Shown: in pieces, positions 1-7,887 of the stretch | Numbering within the stretch: position 1 is the stretch's first letter | Layout: every line of letters begins with the position of its first letter | Assembly: GCA_910585135.1 (NCBI GenBank) | Contig: CAJUEB010000066.1 | Location: 1 to 11,398, forward strand | From: an uncultured Eubacteriales bacterium | GTDB lineage: Bacteria > Bacillota > Clostridia > Peptostreptococcales > Anaerovoracaceae | Length of the DNA stretch: 11,398 bases | Direction: 5' to 3' | The notes under the pieces: model-generated | What the model saw: only the letters and a program-made list of their open reading frames with translations | Database searches by the model: none | What the model was told of the DNA's origin: nothing | Program-made: the position numbers and the translations under genes

Positions 1-3000
1 TGGCGGCAGTTGCGCATCTGTCAGCGATCAAGGGCAAAGTGCCGATGCTCCATTTCTTCGATGGATTCCGGACCAGCCACGAGCAGCAGAAAATAGAAAC
101 CTGGGATTATGAAGAACTGAAAAGCATGGTGGACTGGGATGCGCTCAAACGTTTTCGAAACAGGGCGTTAAATCCAAACCATCCGCAGAGCATGGGATCT
201 GCGGAGCAGCCGGAAACGTTCTTCCAGCACAGGGAGGCCTGCAATAAAGCATATGAGGAAACCGTGGATACGGTGATCAAATGCATGGAGCAGGTAAATG
301 AAAAACTGGGGACATCTTACAAGCCGTTTAATTACTACGGGGCAGAGGACGCGACGGAGATTATCATCGCCATGGGCTCGGTCTGTGACGCCGCAGAGGA
401 AATCGTCGATTACCTCAATGCAAAGGGCAAAAAAGTGGGCGTTGTCAGCGTGCATCTTTATAGGCCGTTTTCGGCAAAGCACCTGATCGATGTGATTCCT
501 GAGACGGTGAAAAAGATTGCTGTCCTGGATCGCACAAAAGAACCTGGCTCGATCGGCGAACCACTTTTCCTTGACGTTGCGGCAGCGTTAAAAGGCAGCA
601 AGCTTGACAAGGTGTTCCTCGCAGGCGGACGTTATGGGCTTGGCTCTAAGGATACGCAGCCGGAGGACGTTTTGGCCGTATATGAAAACCTCTGGGAGAA
701 AACGCCGAAGAAGGAATTTACGATTTCCATCGAAGACGATGTGACAGGGCTTTCCTTGAAGGCCAGCGAACGGCCTGACGTAGCACAGGAAGGAACTGTG
801 GCCTGCAAATTCTGGGGGCTGGGCGCAGACGGGACGGTCGGTGCGAACAAGAACAGCATTAAGATCATCGGTGATAATACGGATAAGTATGTGCAGGCTT
901 ATTTCCAATATGATTCGAAGAAATCCGGCGGCGTTACCATTTCCCATTTGCGGTTTGGCGATGCGCCGATCAAATCGTCCTACTATGTGAAGCGGGCTGA
1001 TTTCGTGGCATGCCATAATGCTGCTTACATCAACCGTTATAATATGGTAGAGGACGTGAAGCCGGGCGGCACGTTCCTGCTCAACTGCTCGTGGGATCAG
1101 CAGCAGCTTGAGGAAAAGCTTCCGGGCAGCGTGAAGCGTTATATCGCAGAAAACGATATCAAGTTTTATACTTGTGATGCGGTTACGATCGCAAGGGATT
1201 TAGGGCTTGGCGGCAGGTCAAACACGGTTTTGCAGGCGGCATTCTTTAAGTTGGCCAACATCCTGCCTGTTTACGATGCCGCGGAATATATGAAAGAAGC
1301 GATCAAGAAGACCTACAGCAATAAGGGAAAGAAAATCGTTTATATGAACTACCAGGCTGTAGCGGCCGGTATTGACAGCGTACATAAGGTGGAAATTCCG
1401 GCGCATTGGGCAGAAGCAGACGGAAGCCTCGCCAGGGAGCAGGCGCAGGGCAGGGATAAACTTCATACGGACTATATCAACAAGATCTTGAAGCCGACGA
1501 ATGGCATGGACGGGGATTCGATTCCGGTATCCGTATTTGTGGATACGGCGAACGGGATGATCCCTGCGGGTACGGCAGCTTATGAAAAGCGCGGGATTGC
1601 CGTTGAAATCCCGAAATGGGATGCGGAAAAATGCATGCAGTGCAACTGGTGTTCTTATGTCTGCCCGCATGCTGTGATCAGGCCTTTCGTGCTGGATAAA
1701 AAGCAGGCGGAGGAGACAGAGGCAGATGTCGCGATCTTCAAGGACGATGCGGAGAAGTTCTTTGCCATCGGTATTTCGGCTCTCGACTGCACAGGCTGTG
1801 GTTCGTGCGTCGATGTTTGTCCGGCAAGGCAAAAGGCGCTTGACATGGTAATGGCAGAGGATGCCTCTGAAAAGGCGCAGCGCGATTATGATTACCTGTT
1901 TGAAACGATCGATAACAGTGAACTTGGCGGCAGTGCGGAAACGGTTAAACAGTCCCAGTTCAGGCAGCCGCTCTTGGAATTCTCAGGCGCTTGCCCGGGC
2001 TGCGGGGAAACGCCGTATGCGAAGCTGGTGACGCAGCTTTTCGGCGACCGGATGTACATCGCCAATGCGACGGGATGCTCCTCGATTTGGGGATGCAGCG
2101 CACCGAGCACGCCTTATACCGTGAATAAAGCGGGGAGAGGTCCGGCGTGGTCCAATTCCCTCTTTGAAGACAATGCCGAATTCGGTTACGGAATGGCTGT
2201 GGCCGTCAAGGCAAGGAGAAATGAGCTGAAATCCCATGTCGAAAAACTGATGGCGGATATCCGCTTTACCGAGGATGCGAAAGCATGGCTTGAACATATG
2301 GATGATGCGGAGAATGCCGGAAAGCTGGGCGAAAGGCTGGTTGCGCTTTGCAGGGATTATACAGTGATCGAAGACGCCAAATACGTTGTGGAAAACGCAG
2401 ATATGCTGAGCAAGCCGTCCATGTGGATCTTCGGCGGCGATGGCTGGGCTTACGATATCGGTTACGGCGGCCTTGACCATGTGCTGGCTTCTGGTGAAAA
2501 TGTGAATGTGCTGGTATTCGATACGGAAGTATATTCAAACACAGGCGGCCAGGCTTCCAAGGCTACGCCTACCGGTGCGGTGGCACAGTTCGCAGCCAGC
2601 GGAAAATCGGTAAGAAAGAAGGATCTGGCACAGATTGCCATGGCTTATGGTTACGTTTATGTGGCGCAGGTCGCAATGGGTGCAAATCCGCAGCAGACGC
2701 TCAAGGCGATCAAGGAAGCGGAAGCTTATGACGGTCCATCCCTTATCATCGCTTATGCGCCGTGCATCAACCATGGCGTGAAGGCAGGCATGAACCATGC
2801 GATGCTGGAAATGAAAAAAGCGGTGCGGGCAGGCTACTGGAATTTGCTCCGTTACAACCCGGATCTCGTTGCACAGAAGAGAAATCCGCTGTCGGTTGAC
2901 AGCGCTCCGCCTACGGAAAGCTACAATGATTTTATCATGGGCGAAGTAAGATATAATTCGCTTCAGCTCAAAGACCCGGATAGGGCGGCGATGTTGTTTG

Positions 3001-3074
3001 AGCAGGCAGAAAATATTGCGATGCAGCGATACAGGAATCTGAAGAAACAGCAGAAACGCTTTGAAGAGCAGTAG
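1..3074 (+). CDS. nifJ: Pyruvate:ferredoxin (flavodoxin) oxidoreductase, 5'-truncated by the window edge
   Basis: This enzyme oxidatively decarboxylates pyruvate with CoA to acetyl-CoA and CO2 and reduces ferredoxin in the cytoplasm. The frame is open from base 3, so the GTG at 39 is an internal valine, not a start. About 1023 residues are visible of the usual ~1170-1180, so roughly the first 150 are missing. Numbering from the codon at 39, a gamma-domain motif (FWGLGADGTVGANKNS) lies near 260-275. Two ferredoxin-type 4Fe-4S motifs follow (C532/C535/C538/C542 and C584/C587/C590/C594). The cluster next to thiamine diphosphate has C652, C655, C680 and C909, spaced as in characterised PFORs. The thiamine-binding GDG is at ~800-802, with the NTGGQ motif after it. 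All catalytic regions visible are intact. nfnA starts 17 nt downstream, so the enzyme that makes reduced ferredoxin is probably cotranscribed with one that consumes it. Confidence 0.96.
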   Translation, partial: AAVAHLSAIKGKVPMLHFFDGFRTSHEQQKIETWDYEELKSMVDWDALKRFRNRALNPNHPQSMGSAEQPETFFQHREACNKAYEETVDTVIKCMEQVNEKLGTSYKPFNYYGAEDATEIIIAMGSVCDAAEEIVDYLNAKGKKVGVVSVHLYRPFSAKHLIDVIPETVKKIAVLDRTKEPGSIGEPLFLDVAAALKGSKLDKVFLAGGRYGLGSKDTQPEDVLAVYENLWEKTPKKEFTISIEDDVTGLSLKASERPDVAQEGTVACKFWGLGADGTVGANKNSIKIIGDNTDKYVQAYFQYDSKKSGGVTISHLRFGDAPIKSSYYVKRADFVACHNAAYINRYNMVEDVKPGGTFLLNCSWDQQQLEEKLPGSVKRYIAENDIKFYTCDAVTIARDLGLGGRSNTVLQAAFFKLANILPVYDAAEYMKEAIKKTYSNKGKKIVYMNYQAVAAGIDSVHKVEIPAHWAEADGSLAREQAQGRDKLHTDYINKILKPTNGMDGDSIPVSVFVDTANGMIPAGTAAYEKRGIAVEIPKWDAEKCMQCNWCSYVCPHAVIRPFVLDKKQAEETEADVAIFKDDAEKFFAIGISALDCTGCGSCVDVCPARQKALDMVMAEDASEKAQRDYDYLFETIDNSELGGSAETVKQSQFRQPLLEFSGACPGCGETPYAKLVTQLFGDRMYIANATGCSSIWGCSAPSTPYTVNKAGRGPAWSNSLFEDNAEFGYGMAVAVKARRNELKSHVEKLMADIRFTEDAKAWLEHMDDAENAGKLGERLVALCRDYTVIEDAKYVVENADMLSKPSMWIFGGDGWAYDIGYGGLDHVLASGENVNVLVFDTEVYSNTGGQASKATPTGAVAQFAASGKSVRKKDLAQIAMAYGYVYVAQVAMGANPQQTLKAIKEAEAYDGPSLIIAYAPCINHGVKAGMNHAMLEMKKAVRAGYWNLLRYNPDLVAQKRNPLSVDSAPPTESYNDFIMGEVRYNSLQLKDPDRAAMLFEQAENIAMQRYRNLKKQQKRFEEQ

Positions 3075-3091
3075 GGAGAGGAGGAATTTCG

Positions 3092-3940
3092 ATGTATAAA
3101 ATAGTGAGCAAAAGAAAACTGAACGATACGATGACATGGCTCGTGATCGATGCACCTATGGTCGCACGTAAGGCGAAGCCGGGTCAGTTTATCATCTTGC
3201 GTACAGATGAATACGGTGAAAGGATTCCTCTCACGATGGCGGGACACGATAGCGCAAAAGGCACGATCGACCTCATTTATGCGGCCGTTGGCAGAACGAC
3301 GATGCTGCTGGATCAGCTTGAGGAAGGGGACGCGCTGGCCGATGTGGTAGGTCCTTTGGGTAAGCCGACCGAGATGGAAGGCTTGAAAAGCGTTGCCGTA
3401 GTAGGAGGCGGTACGGGCAATGCTTTAGCTTACCCGCTGGCGACAGGGATGCATAAGGCGGGCATCAAGGTGGATATGATCGCCGGGTTTAAAAATAAGG
3501 ATATGGTGATTCTGGAAGATGAATTTAAAGCAGGAACGGATCACCTCTATCTTACGACCGATGACGGCAGCTATGGAGAAAAGGGGTTTACGACGGATAA
3601 GTTGAAGGAACTGATCGAAGCCGGAAACAAATACGATGAAATCGTTGCTGTAGGGCCGCCTGTGATGATGAAGTTCGTCTGCAAGATCGCAGAGGATTAC
3701 GGCATTCCATCGGTCGCATCCCTGACGGCTTATATGGTGGACGGCACGGGTATGTGCGGCGGCTGCAGGGCTATCATCGGCGGAGAAAACAAGTTCGTCT
3801 GTGTTGACGGTCCGGAATTCGACGGAAGTCTGGTTGATTGGGATGAACTCATTCGAAGAAATGCCTTCTATAAAGAACAGGAAGCAGAGGATGCGGCGCA
3901 TGTGTGCCGATTGACAGGAGGTGTGCGTTACCATGATTAA
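3092..3940 (+). CDS. nfnA: NADH-dependent reduced ferredoxin:NADP+ oxidoreductase, small subunit (NfnA; SudB-like FAD/NAD(P) reductase)
   Basis: This is the small subunit of the electron-bifurcating NfnAB transhydrogenase; relatives are often labelled sulfide dehydrogenase or ferredoxin-NADP reductase subunit alpha. The 282-residue protein has the normal length. The N-terminal FAD barrel carries the R-x-P-L-T motif (R44-T48). The nucleotide domain has VVGGGTGNA (Gly at 105-107 and 109). The C-terminal lobe has D217, C222, C225 and C237 in the pattern VDGTGMCGGC...CVDGPEFDG, the three-Cys-plus-Asp [2Fe-2S] site known from NfnA structures. The start is supported by GGAGAGGAGG just upstream of ATG 3092. 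It overlaps nfnB by 8 nt, which suggests translational coupling. The alternative, a generic dihydroorotate-dehydrogenase electron-transfer subunit, is disfavoured because a GltA-like partner follows directly. Confidence 0.92.
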   Translation: MYKIVSKRKLNDTMTWLVIDAPMVARKAKPGQFIILRTDEYGERIPLTMAGHDSAKGTIDLIYAAVGRTTMLLDQLEEGDALADVVGPLGKPTEMEGLKSVAVVGGGTGNALAYPLATGMHKAGIKVDMIAGFKNKDMVILEDEFKAGTDHLYLTTDDGSYGEKGFTTDKLKELIEAGNKYDEIVAVGPPVMMKFVCKIAEDYGIPSVASLTAYMVDGTGMCGGCRAIIGGENKFVCVDGPEFDGSLVDWDELIRRNAFYKEQEAEDAAHVCRLTGGVRYHD

Positions 3941-5372
3941 TCTGAAAAAGGTAAAGAACCCTATGCCGGAACAAGATCCGATCGTAAGAGCGGGAAATTT
4001 TGAAGAAGTTGCAGGCGGTTATACGGCTGAAATGGCGATTAACGAAGCGATGCGATGCTTGAAGTGCAGGAAAAAACCTTGTACGAAGGGTTGTCCTGTC
4101 ATGGTGAGAATCCCTGAATTTATAGCCAAGGTTGCCGAAGGTGATTTTGAAGAGGCCTACCAGATCATCAGCGGAACGAATGCGCTGCCGCGGATCTGCG
4201 GCCGGGTATGCCCGCAGGAAAACCAGTGTGAGGGTTTTTGCGTGCAGGGCGTCCATGGAGAGCCTGTCGCCATCGGCAGGCTGGAGCGTTTCGTATCCGA
4301 CTGGCATGCTGCGCAGGAGGAAGCCGCACAGGCTGCGGCGGATGGTGCAGAGGAAGATGAGGAATCTCTGGAATCGCTGCTTGACGATGGTGTGGTAATC
4401 AGCAATGGCAGAAAGGTTGCGGTCGTAGGAGCGGGTCCTGCGGGACTTACCTGTGCGGGCGATCTATCTGCTAAGGGCTATGAGGTGACAGTTTTTGAAA
4501 GCTTACATAAGCCGGGCGGCGTACTGGCCTATGGCATCCCGGAATTCCGGCTGCCAAAGGATATCGTGGCGGCGGAAGTGAGCAAGCTGGAAAAGAGAGG
4601 CGTTCAGTTCGTCAACAATGCAGTCATTGGCAAGTCAGAGACGGTAGACGAGCTGTTTGAGGACGGATTTGAAGCTGTATTTATTGGCACGGGCGCCGGA
4701 CTCCCATCGTTTATGAATATTCCGGGTGAAAATTTGCTGGGCGTATGCTCTGCGAATGAGTATCTGACCCGTATCAACCTGATGAAGGGATATTTGCCTG
4801 AATATGATACGCCGGTTCAGAAAGCGAAGCGTATCGCGGTAGTCGGCGGCGGAAATGTTGCCATGGATGCGGCTAGGTGTGCGAAACGAATGGGCGCGGA
4901 GAAGGTTTATATCGTATACCGCCGTTCGATGGATGAAATTCCTGCGAGGGCGGAAGAAATTCATCATGCGATCGAAGAGGGCATCGATTTCCAGCTTCTG
5001 AAAAATCCTGTTGCAGTCATAGGCGATGAGAATGGCTATGTAACAGGCCTAGAATGTGTGGAAATGGAGCTGGGAGAACCAGATGCTTCCGGCAGGAGAC
5101 GCCCGATTGTTAAGGGAGGATCTAATTTTGTGCTGGATGTGGACTGCGTGATCATGGCGATTGGTACGAAGCTCAATAAGCTGATCTTGGAAACCACGGA
5201 AAACCTGGAAGCCAACGACAGAGGGGGCATTGGTACGGATACAGGCGCAGCGACCAACCGGGAAGGCGTCTTCGCAGGCGGCGATGCGGTAACGGGTGCG
5301 GCTACGGTCATCCTGGCAATGGGCGCAGGCAAGACGGCGGCGGCCAGCATCGATGAATACCTGGGAGAATGA
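3933..5372 (+). CDS. nfnB: NADPH-side large subunit of NfnAB transhydrogenase (NfnB; GltA/glutamate-synthase-small-subunit family)
   Basis: This flavoprotein carries the bifurcating FAD and two 4Fe-4S clusters in NfnAB, exchanging electrons with NADP(H) and ferredoxin. I chose ATG 3933 (479 residues) because AGGAGG at 3916-3921 lies 11 nt upstream and the protein then begins MINLKK...PMPEQDP, as the family does; a GTG at 3921 would overlap that site. Cysteines C42/C45/C50/C54 and C89/C93/C99/C103 form the N-terminal cluster domain. The FAD dinucleotide fold is at VVGAGPAG (164-171). The NADP(H) fold is at VVGGGN (303-308), followed by YRRS. A C-terminal GGDAVTGAATV FAD-contact segment is present. 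A catalytic glutamate-synthase large subunit is absent nearby, which argues for Nfn and against GOGAT. A long Ala/Glu/Asp-rich linker (about 125-160) separates the cluster and flavin domains. Confidence 0.92.
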   Translation: MINLKKVKNPMPEQDPIVRAGNFEEVAGGYTAEMAINEAMRCLKCRKKPCTKGCPVMVRIPEFIAKVAEGDFEEAYQIISGTNALPRICGRVCPQENQCEGFCVQGVHGEPVAIGRLERFVSDWHAAQEEAAQAAADGAEEDEESLESLLDDGVVISNGRKVAVVGAGPAGLTCAGDLSAKGYEVTVFESLHKPGGVLAYGIPEFRLPKDIVAAEVSKLEKRGVQFVNNAVIGKSETVDELFEDGFEAVFIGTGAGLPSFMNIPGENLLGVCSANEYLTRINLMKGYLPEYDTPVQKAKRIAVVGGGNVAMDAARCAKRMGAEKVYIVYRRSMDEIPARAEEIHHAIEEGIDFQLLKNPVAVIGDENGYVTGLECVEMELGEPDASGRRRPIVKGGSNFVLDVDCVIMAIGTKLNKLILETTENLEANDRGGIGTDTGAATNREGVFAGGDAVTGAATVILAMGAGKTAAASIDEYLGE

Positions 5373-5485
5373 ACGGATCGACGAATCAAGTATACATCTG
5401 CTAATCATTGGTTAGCTTGTCGAAGGTGACTGCGGGAATTGACCAGTTTGTCAAAAGCAATTGCGAAAAAATGGAAAAACCTTAC

Positions 5486-5534
5486 AAACTCTGTATAAAT
5501 GGCAAATCTCCTCTTGTTTATACAGAGTTTTTTT
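5486..5534 (+). terminator. Intrinsic terminator of the PFOR-nfnAB operon
   Basis: A perfect 14-bp inverted repeat (5486-5499 with 5517-5530) has a 17-nt loop and is followed by a run of seven T ending at 5534. It sits about 115 nt after the nfnB stop. The stem is AT-rich. A T-rich run on the opposite strand beyond the other arm means it could also stop antisense transcription. The stem contains the AAACTCTGTAT half-site that recurs at 5693-5736. Confidence 0.85.
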
Positions 5535-5598
5535 GTTGCCGTTTCATTATTTTCATGTTACGGATAAAAAATAAGGATTTTTTAGTAATTTTGCAGAA

Positions 5599-5641
5599 AT
5601 ATCCAGCAAATAAATAAAATAATATTTTGATATTCAGCAAA
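5599..5641. repeat. Short direct repeat ATAT[CT]CAGCAAA, two copies
   Basis: ATATCCAGCAAA (5599-5610) and ATATTCAGCAAA (5630-5641) differ at one base and are 31 nt apart start to start, close to three helical turns. They lie between the two AAACTCTG hairpins. They could be paired protein-binding sites or chance similarity in AT-rich DNA. Confidence 0.45.
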
Positions 5642-5692
5642 CAAGTACACAAATTATCGCTGACCATTTGCAGGATGGCCTTATCTTTTCAG

Positions 5693-5736
5693 AAACTCTG
5701 CATTTTTACGGCAAAACGGTGAAAGATACAGAGTTT
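5693..5736. repeat. Second AAACTCTG/CAGAGTTT hairpin, same half-site as the upstream terminator
   Basis: AAACTCTGCAT at 5693-5703 faces ATACAGAGTTT at 5726-5736. The 8-bp outer stem pairs perfectly, one mismatch follows, and then six more pairs including a wobble. The span is 44 nt against 45 nt for the hairpin at 5486-5530. No T tract follows, so it is not a normal terminator. It ends about 40 nt before the -35 box of the MoxR-type gene, a plausible place for a regulator site. Confidence 0.6.
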
Positions 5737-5778
5737 GCGCGTTTTGCAATAGGCTGCGTGTAATTTTTTCCTCCTGCA

Positions 5779-5807
5779 TTGTCTCAAAGCAAAATCCATG
5801 CTACAAT
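5779..5807 (+). promoter_or_regulatory. Sigma-A-type promoter for the MoxR-VWA pair
   Basis: TTGTCT (5779-5784) and TACAAT (5802-5807) are separated by exactly 17 nt. Transcription would start near 5814, giving a ~50-nt leader before the ATG at 5867. This placement also argues against the ATG at 5798, which lies inside the promoter spacer. Confidence 0.65.
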
Positions 5808-5866
5808 TCCATCTGAGGAAGTCTTATTGTATTCGAAACGCTGAAATGAAAAATAAGGGGAAAACG

Positions 5867-6697
5867 ATGACAACAAACATTCACCAATTTAAGGGAACCG
5901 ACGATTATATCATAACCGACGACCTTATGATGACAGTCAATATTGCGATTAAAATGAACAAACCGCTTCTTATAAAAGGCGAGCCGGGAACGGGCAAGAC
6001 TGCACTGGCGGAAGCAGTCGCCAAAGCGCTTGGCAAGGAACTCATCGTCTGGAGCATCAAATCCACCACCAAGGCACAGGACGGGCTTTACCAGTATGAC
6101 GTCGTCCGCAGGCTCTATGACAGCGAGCTTGGAAATGAAGGCGCCTGGGACATTAATCGATACATCAGGCTTGGCAAGCTGGGGGAGGCTTTCGTTTCGG
6201 ACGAGCAATGTGTGCTTTTGATCGACGAAATCGATAAAGCCGATCTGGAATTTCCGAACGATCTGCTCTGGGAGCTTGACCGCATGGAATTTTACATTCC
6301 GGAAACCGATGAAACGATAAAAGCCAAACATGCGCCGATCGTCGTGATCACCTCCAATGCTGAAAAAGAACTGCCCGACGCATTCCTGCGCCGCTGTGCG
6401 TTCCATTTCATCGATTTTCCCGATAAAGAATTGATGCGTAATATCATGCTCGCTCATTATCCGAATATCGAACATGAGCTAGTCGAACAGGCTCTGGATG
6501 CGTTCTTTTATGTGCGCGACTTTTTCGAACTCAAGAAAAAACCAAGCACCAGCGAACTGCTGGACTGGATCAGCGCGCTCAGGCTGAGTGGACTGCCTGT
6601 GGATCATTTGCGGCAGGATCTTCCTCTGCTCAGCTTTCTGATCAAAAAGGATGAGGATCTTGAAATTGTAAAGCAGGGTGCCGGAGGCTTACGATAA
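5867..6697 (+). CDS. MoxR-type AAA+ ATPase, partner of a VWA protein
   Basis: This is a 276-residue AAA+ ATPase of the MoxR group (COG0714), proteins that work with VWA-domain partners as ATP-driven chaperones in maturing or activating enzyme complexes. Walker A is GEPGTGKT (38-45). Walker B is VLLIDE with D120/E121. Sensor-1 is N164 in VVITSN, followed by LPDAFLRR (R175/R176), the usual arginine-finger region. All are intact. The length is somewhat under the ~300 typical of the group. ATG 5867 was chosen because AAGGGG lies 6 nt upstream; in-frame ATGs at 5846 and 5798 have poor sites, and the latter lies in the promoter. The stop codon shares its last base with the next start, so ATPase and VWA protein are probably translated together. 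The client is unknown; nothing nearby, such as a CO dehydrogenase or methanol dehydrogenase, identifies it. Confidence 0.9.
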   Translation: MTTNIHQFKGTDDYIITDDLMMTVNIAIKMNKPLLIKGEPGTGKTALAEAVAKALGKELIVWSIKSTTKAQDGLYQYDVVRRLYDSELGNEGAWDINRYIRLGKLGEAFVSDEQCVLLIDEIDKADLEFPNDLLWELDRMEFYIPETDETIKAKHAPIVVITSNAEKELPDAFLRRCAFHFIDFPDKELMRNIMLAHYPNIEHELVEQALDAFFYVRDFFELKKKPSTSELLDWISALRLSGLPVDHLRQDLPLLSFLIKKDEDLEIVKQGAGGLR

Positions 6698-7887
6698 TGT
6701 TTTTGGATTTTTTGCTTTTTCTCCGTGCGGGCGGATTTCAAGTGACGCTTCACGACTGGCTTTCACTGCTCGAAGGGATGCGCCTGGGACTGCACGAGCA
6801 GACGCTAAAAGGTTTTTTTGTTCTTTGCCGGACGCTGCTGGTCAAAACAGAGTCCGATCTGGATCAGTTCGAGGAATTGTTTTATCAGTATTTTAAGACC
6901 ATTACCCCTGATGCGCTGCGAAAAGAGCTGGAGAGCCTTTTGCATCATCCGGAAGTCGTCAGGGAAGCCTTCGCATCTTACAGGAAACAGAGCGGGCTTG
7001 ATTCGGATCGGATGATCAAGTCCCTGGAAATGCGCCTTGCCGCAGATGAAGAAGGCAGCAGCGGAAATTTAAGCGTTGCGGACGGATATACAAAGGACAG
7101 TCCCGCCGTAGGAATCGGGATAGGCCCGGGAACTGGAAGCGGCGTTATGCTGCAAGGCGCTGGCGGAAAGAGCATCATACACGCACGCGGCGACCGCAAA
7201 TTCAGGGATTGGCGTACCGACTGCACCATCGAATCAAGGCAGTTTCAGATGGCGTTCCGCCTGTTACGGGAGCTGTCCCGTAAGCTGGAAACGAATGAAG
7301 AAGAGCTTGATATCCGGGAAACGGTCGCACATACATGCAATCGTGGCGGCATTCTCGATATTCGGATGCAGCCGCCCAGGCGCAATCGGTTAAAGCTGAT
7401 GGTACTCATAGACTCGGGCGGCTCGATGCGTCCTTATGAGCAGCTATGCAGCCTGCTTTTTCATTCGCTTCACAAGGCCAACACTTTCTCGGATTTGAAG
7501 ATCTATTATTTTCACAATTGTCTCGAAGAGGTGCTGTATCGCGAGCCGTCTATCGATACGGCGCAGACGGTGAAAACGGACTGGGTGTTGCGAAATATTG
7601 CAAAAGACTACAAGGTTATTTTCGTAGGCGATGCAGATATGGCGATACACGAGCTGGTCGGCAGTTCTTATAACAGTTGGGGCAGCTCGCCGCCTGACGG
7701 GATCACGTGGTTTCGCAGGTTCAGGGAGCGATATGCGCATTCTATCTGGCTGCATCCGCAGGAAAGGGAGGAAAACATCGCTTGGATGTCAGAATCCTTT
7801 CTTGAGATCGAAAAGGTCTTCCCGATGTTCAGGCTTTCTATCGATGGGCTGAAAGACGGGATGTATAAGCTGATGAAAAATCGATGA
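6697..7887 (+). CDS. VWA-domain protein of the CoxE/COG3825 type
   Basis: This 396-residue protein is probably the metal-binding adaptor partner of the upstream MoxR-type ATPase. The N-terminal half is helical and begins MFLDFLLFLRAGGF, as this family does. A glycine-rich flexible stretch lies at about 138-157. The VWA domain follows the conserved lead-in PPRRNRLKLMVLID and occupies about 230-390. Its MIDAS loop is D239-S-G-G-S243-M, so the usual middle Ser of DxSxS is Gly. From memory, DxGGSM is normal for this family, so it is not a defect. FVGDADM (309-315) matches the family's FVGDA segment. There is no signal peptide or clear membrane segment, so it should act in the cytoplasm. GGAGG at 6683-6687 and the TAATG stop/start overlap fix the start. 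No substrate can be named. Confidence 0.85.
   Translation: MFLDFLLFLRAGGFQVTLHDWLSLLEGMRLGLHEQTLKGFFVLCRTLLVKTESDLDQFEELFYQYFKTITPDALRKELESLLHHPEVVREAFASYRKQSGLDSDRMIKSLEMRLAADEEGSSGNLSVADGYTKDSPAVGIGIGPGTGSGVMLQGAGGKSIIHARGDRKFRDWRTDCTIESRQFQMAFRLLRELSRKLETNEEELDIRETVAHTCNRGGILDIRMQPPRRNRLKLMVLIDSGGSMRPYEQLCSLLFHSLHKANTFSDLKIYYFHNCLEEVLYREPSIDTAQTVKTDWVLRNIAKDYKVIFVGDADMAIHELVGSSYNSWGSSPPDGITWFRRFRERYAHSIWLHPQEREENIAWMSESFLEIEKVFPMFRLSIDGLKDGMYKLMKNR

Larger units (their letters stand above)
5373..5866. other. AT-rich intergenic region between nfnB and the MoxR-type gene
   Basis: This stretch of roughly 490 nt holds no convincing gene. From left to right it contains a small weak hairpin at 5400-5414, the strong operon terminator at 5486-5534, an AT-rich core with a 12-nt direct repeat (5599-5610 and 5630-5641), a second hairpin built from the same half-site (5693-5736) and a promoter (5779-5807). 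An open frame from 5408 to 5617 crosses the terminator, lacks a ribosome binding site and is not supported. Confidence 0.7.

Noticed and set aside
39..41. GTG at 39 as the start of PFOR
   Set aside because: The frame is open upstream to base 3 and encodes conserved PFOR sequence (AHLSAIKGKVP) leading into it; the gene is cut by the window edge.
1218..3247. Several antisense open frames of 90-206 codons under PFOR
   Set aside because: They are shadows of a well-conserved coding strand. They lack ribosome binding sites and have no recognisable domains.
3921..3932. GTG 3921 as the nfnB start
   Set aside because: It overlaps the AGGAGG site that serves ATG 3933, and the added residues are not part of the family's N-terminus.
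5408..5617. 69-codon ORF after nfnB
   Set aside because: It starts with TTG without a ribosome binding site and runs through the strong terminator hairpin.
5486..5736. A small non-autonomous transposon (MITE) with AAACTCTGTAT terminal inverted repeats
   Set aside because: The outer 11-nt ends do match as inverted repeats, but the flanks show no target-site duplication and the half-site also occurs internally, so two hairpins explain it better.
5798..5866. Longer N-terminus for the MoxR-type ATPase from ATG 5798 or 5846
   Set aside because: 5798 lies inside the predicted promoter spacer, and neither has a ribosome binding site as good as AAGGGG before 5867.
7411..7428. Broken MIDAS in the VWA protein (DSGGSM in place of DxSxS)
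   Set aside because: The Gly at the third position is, to my knowledge, normal for COG3825-type VWA proteins, so it is not evidence of inactivation.
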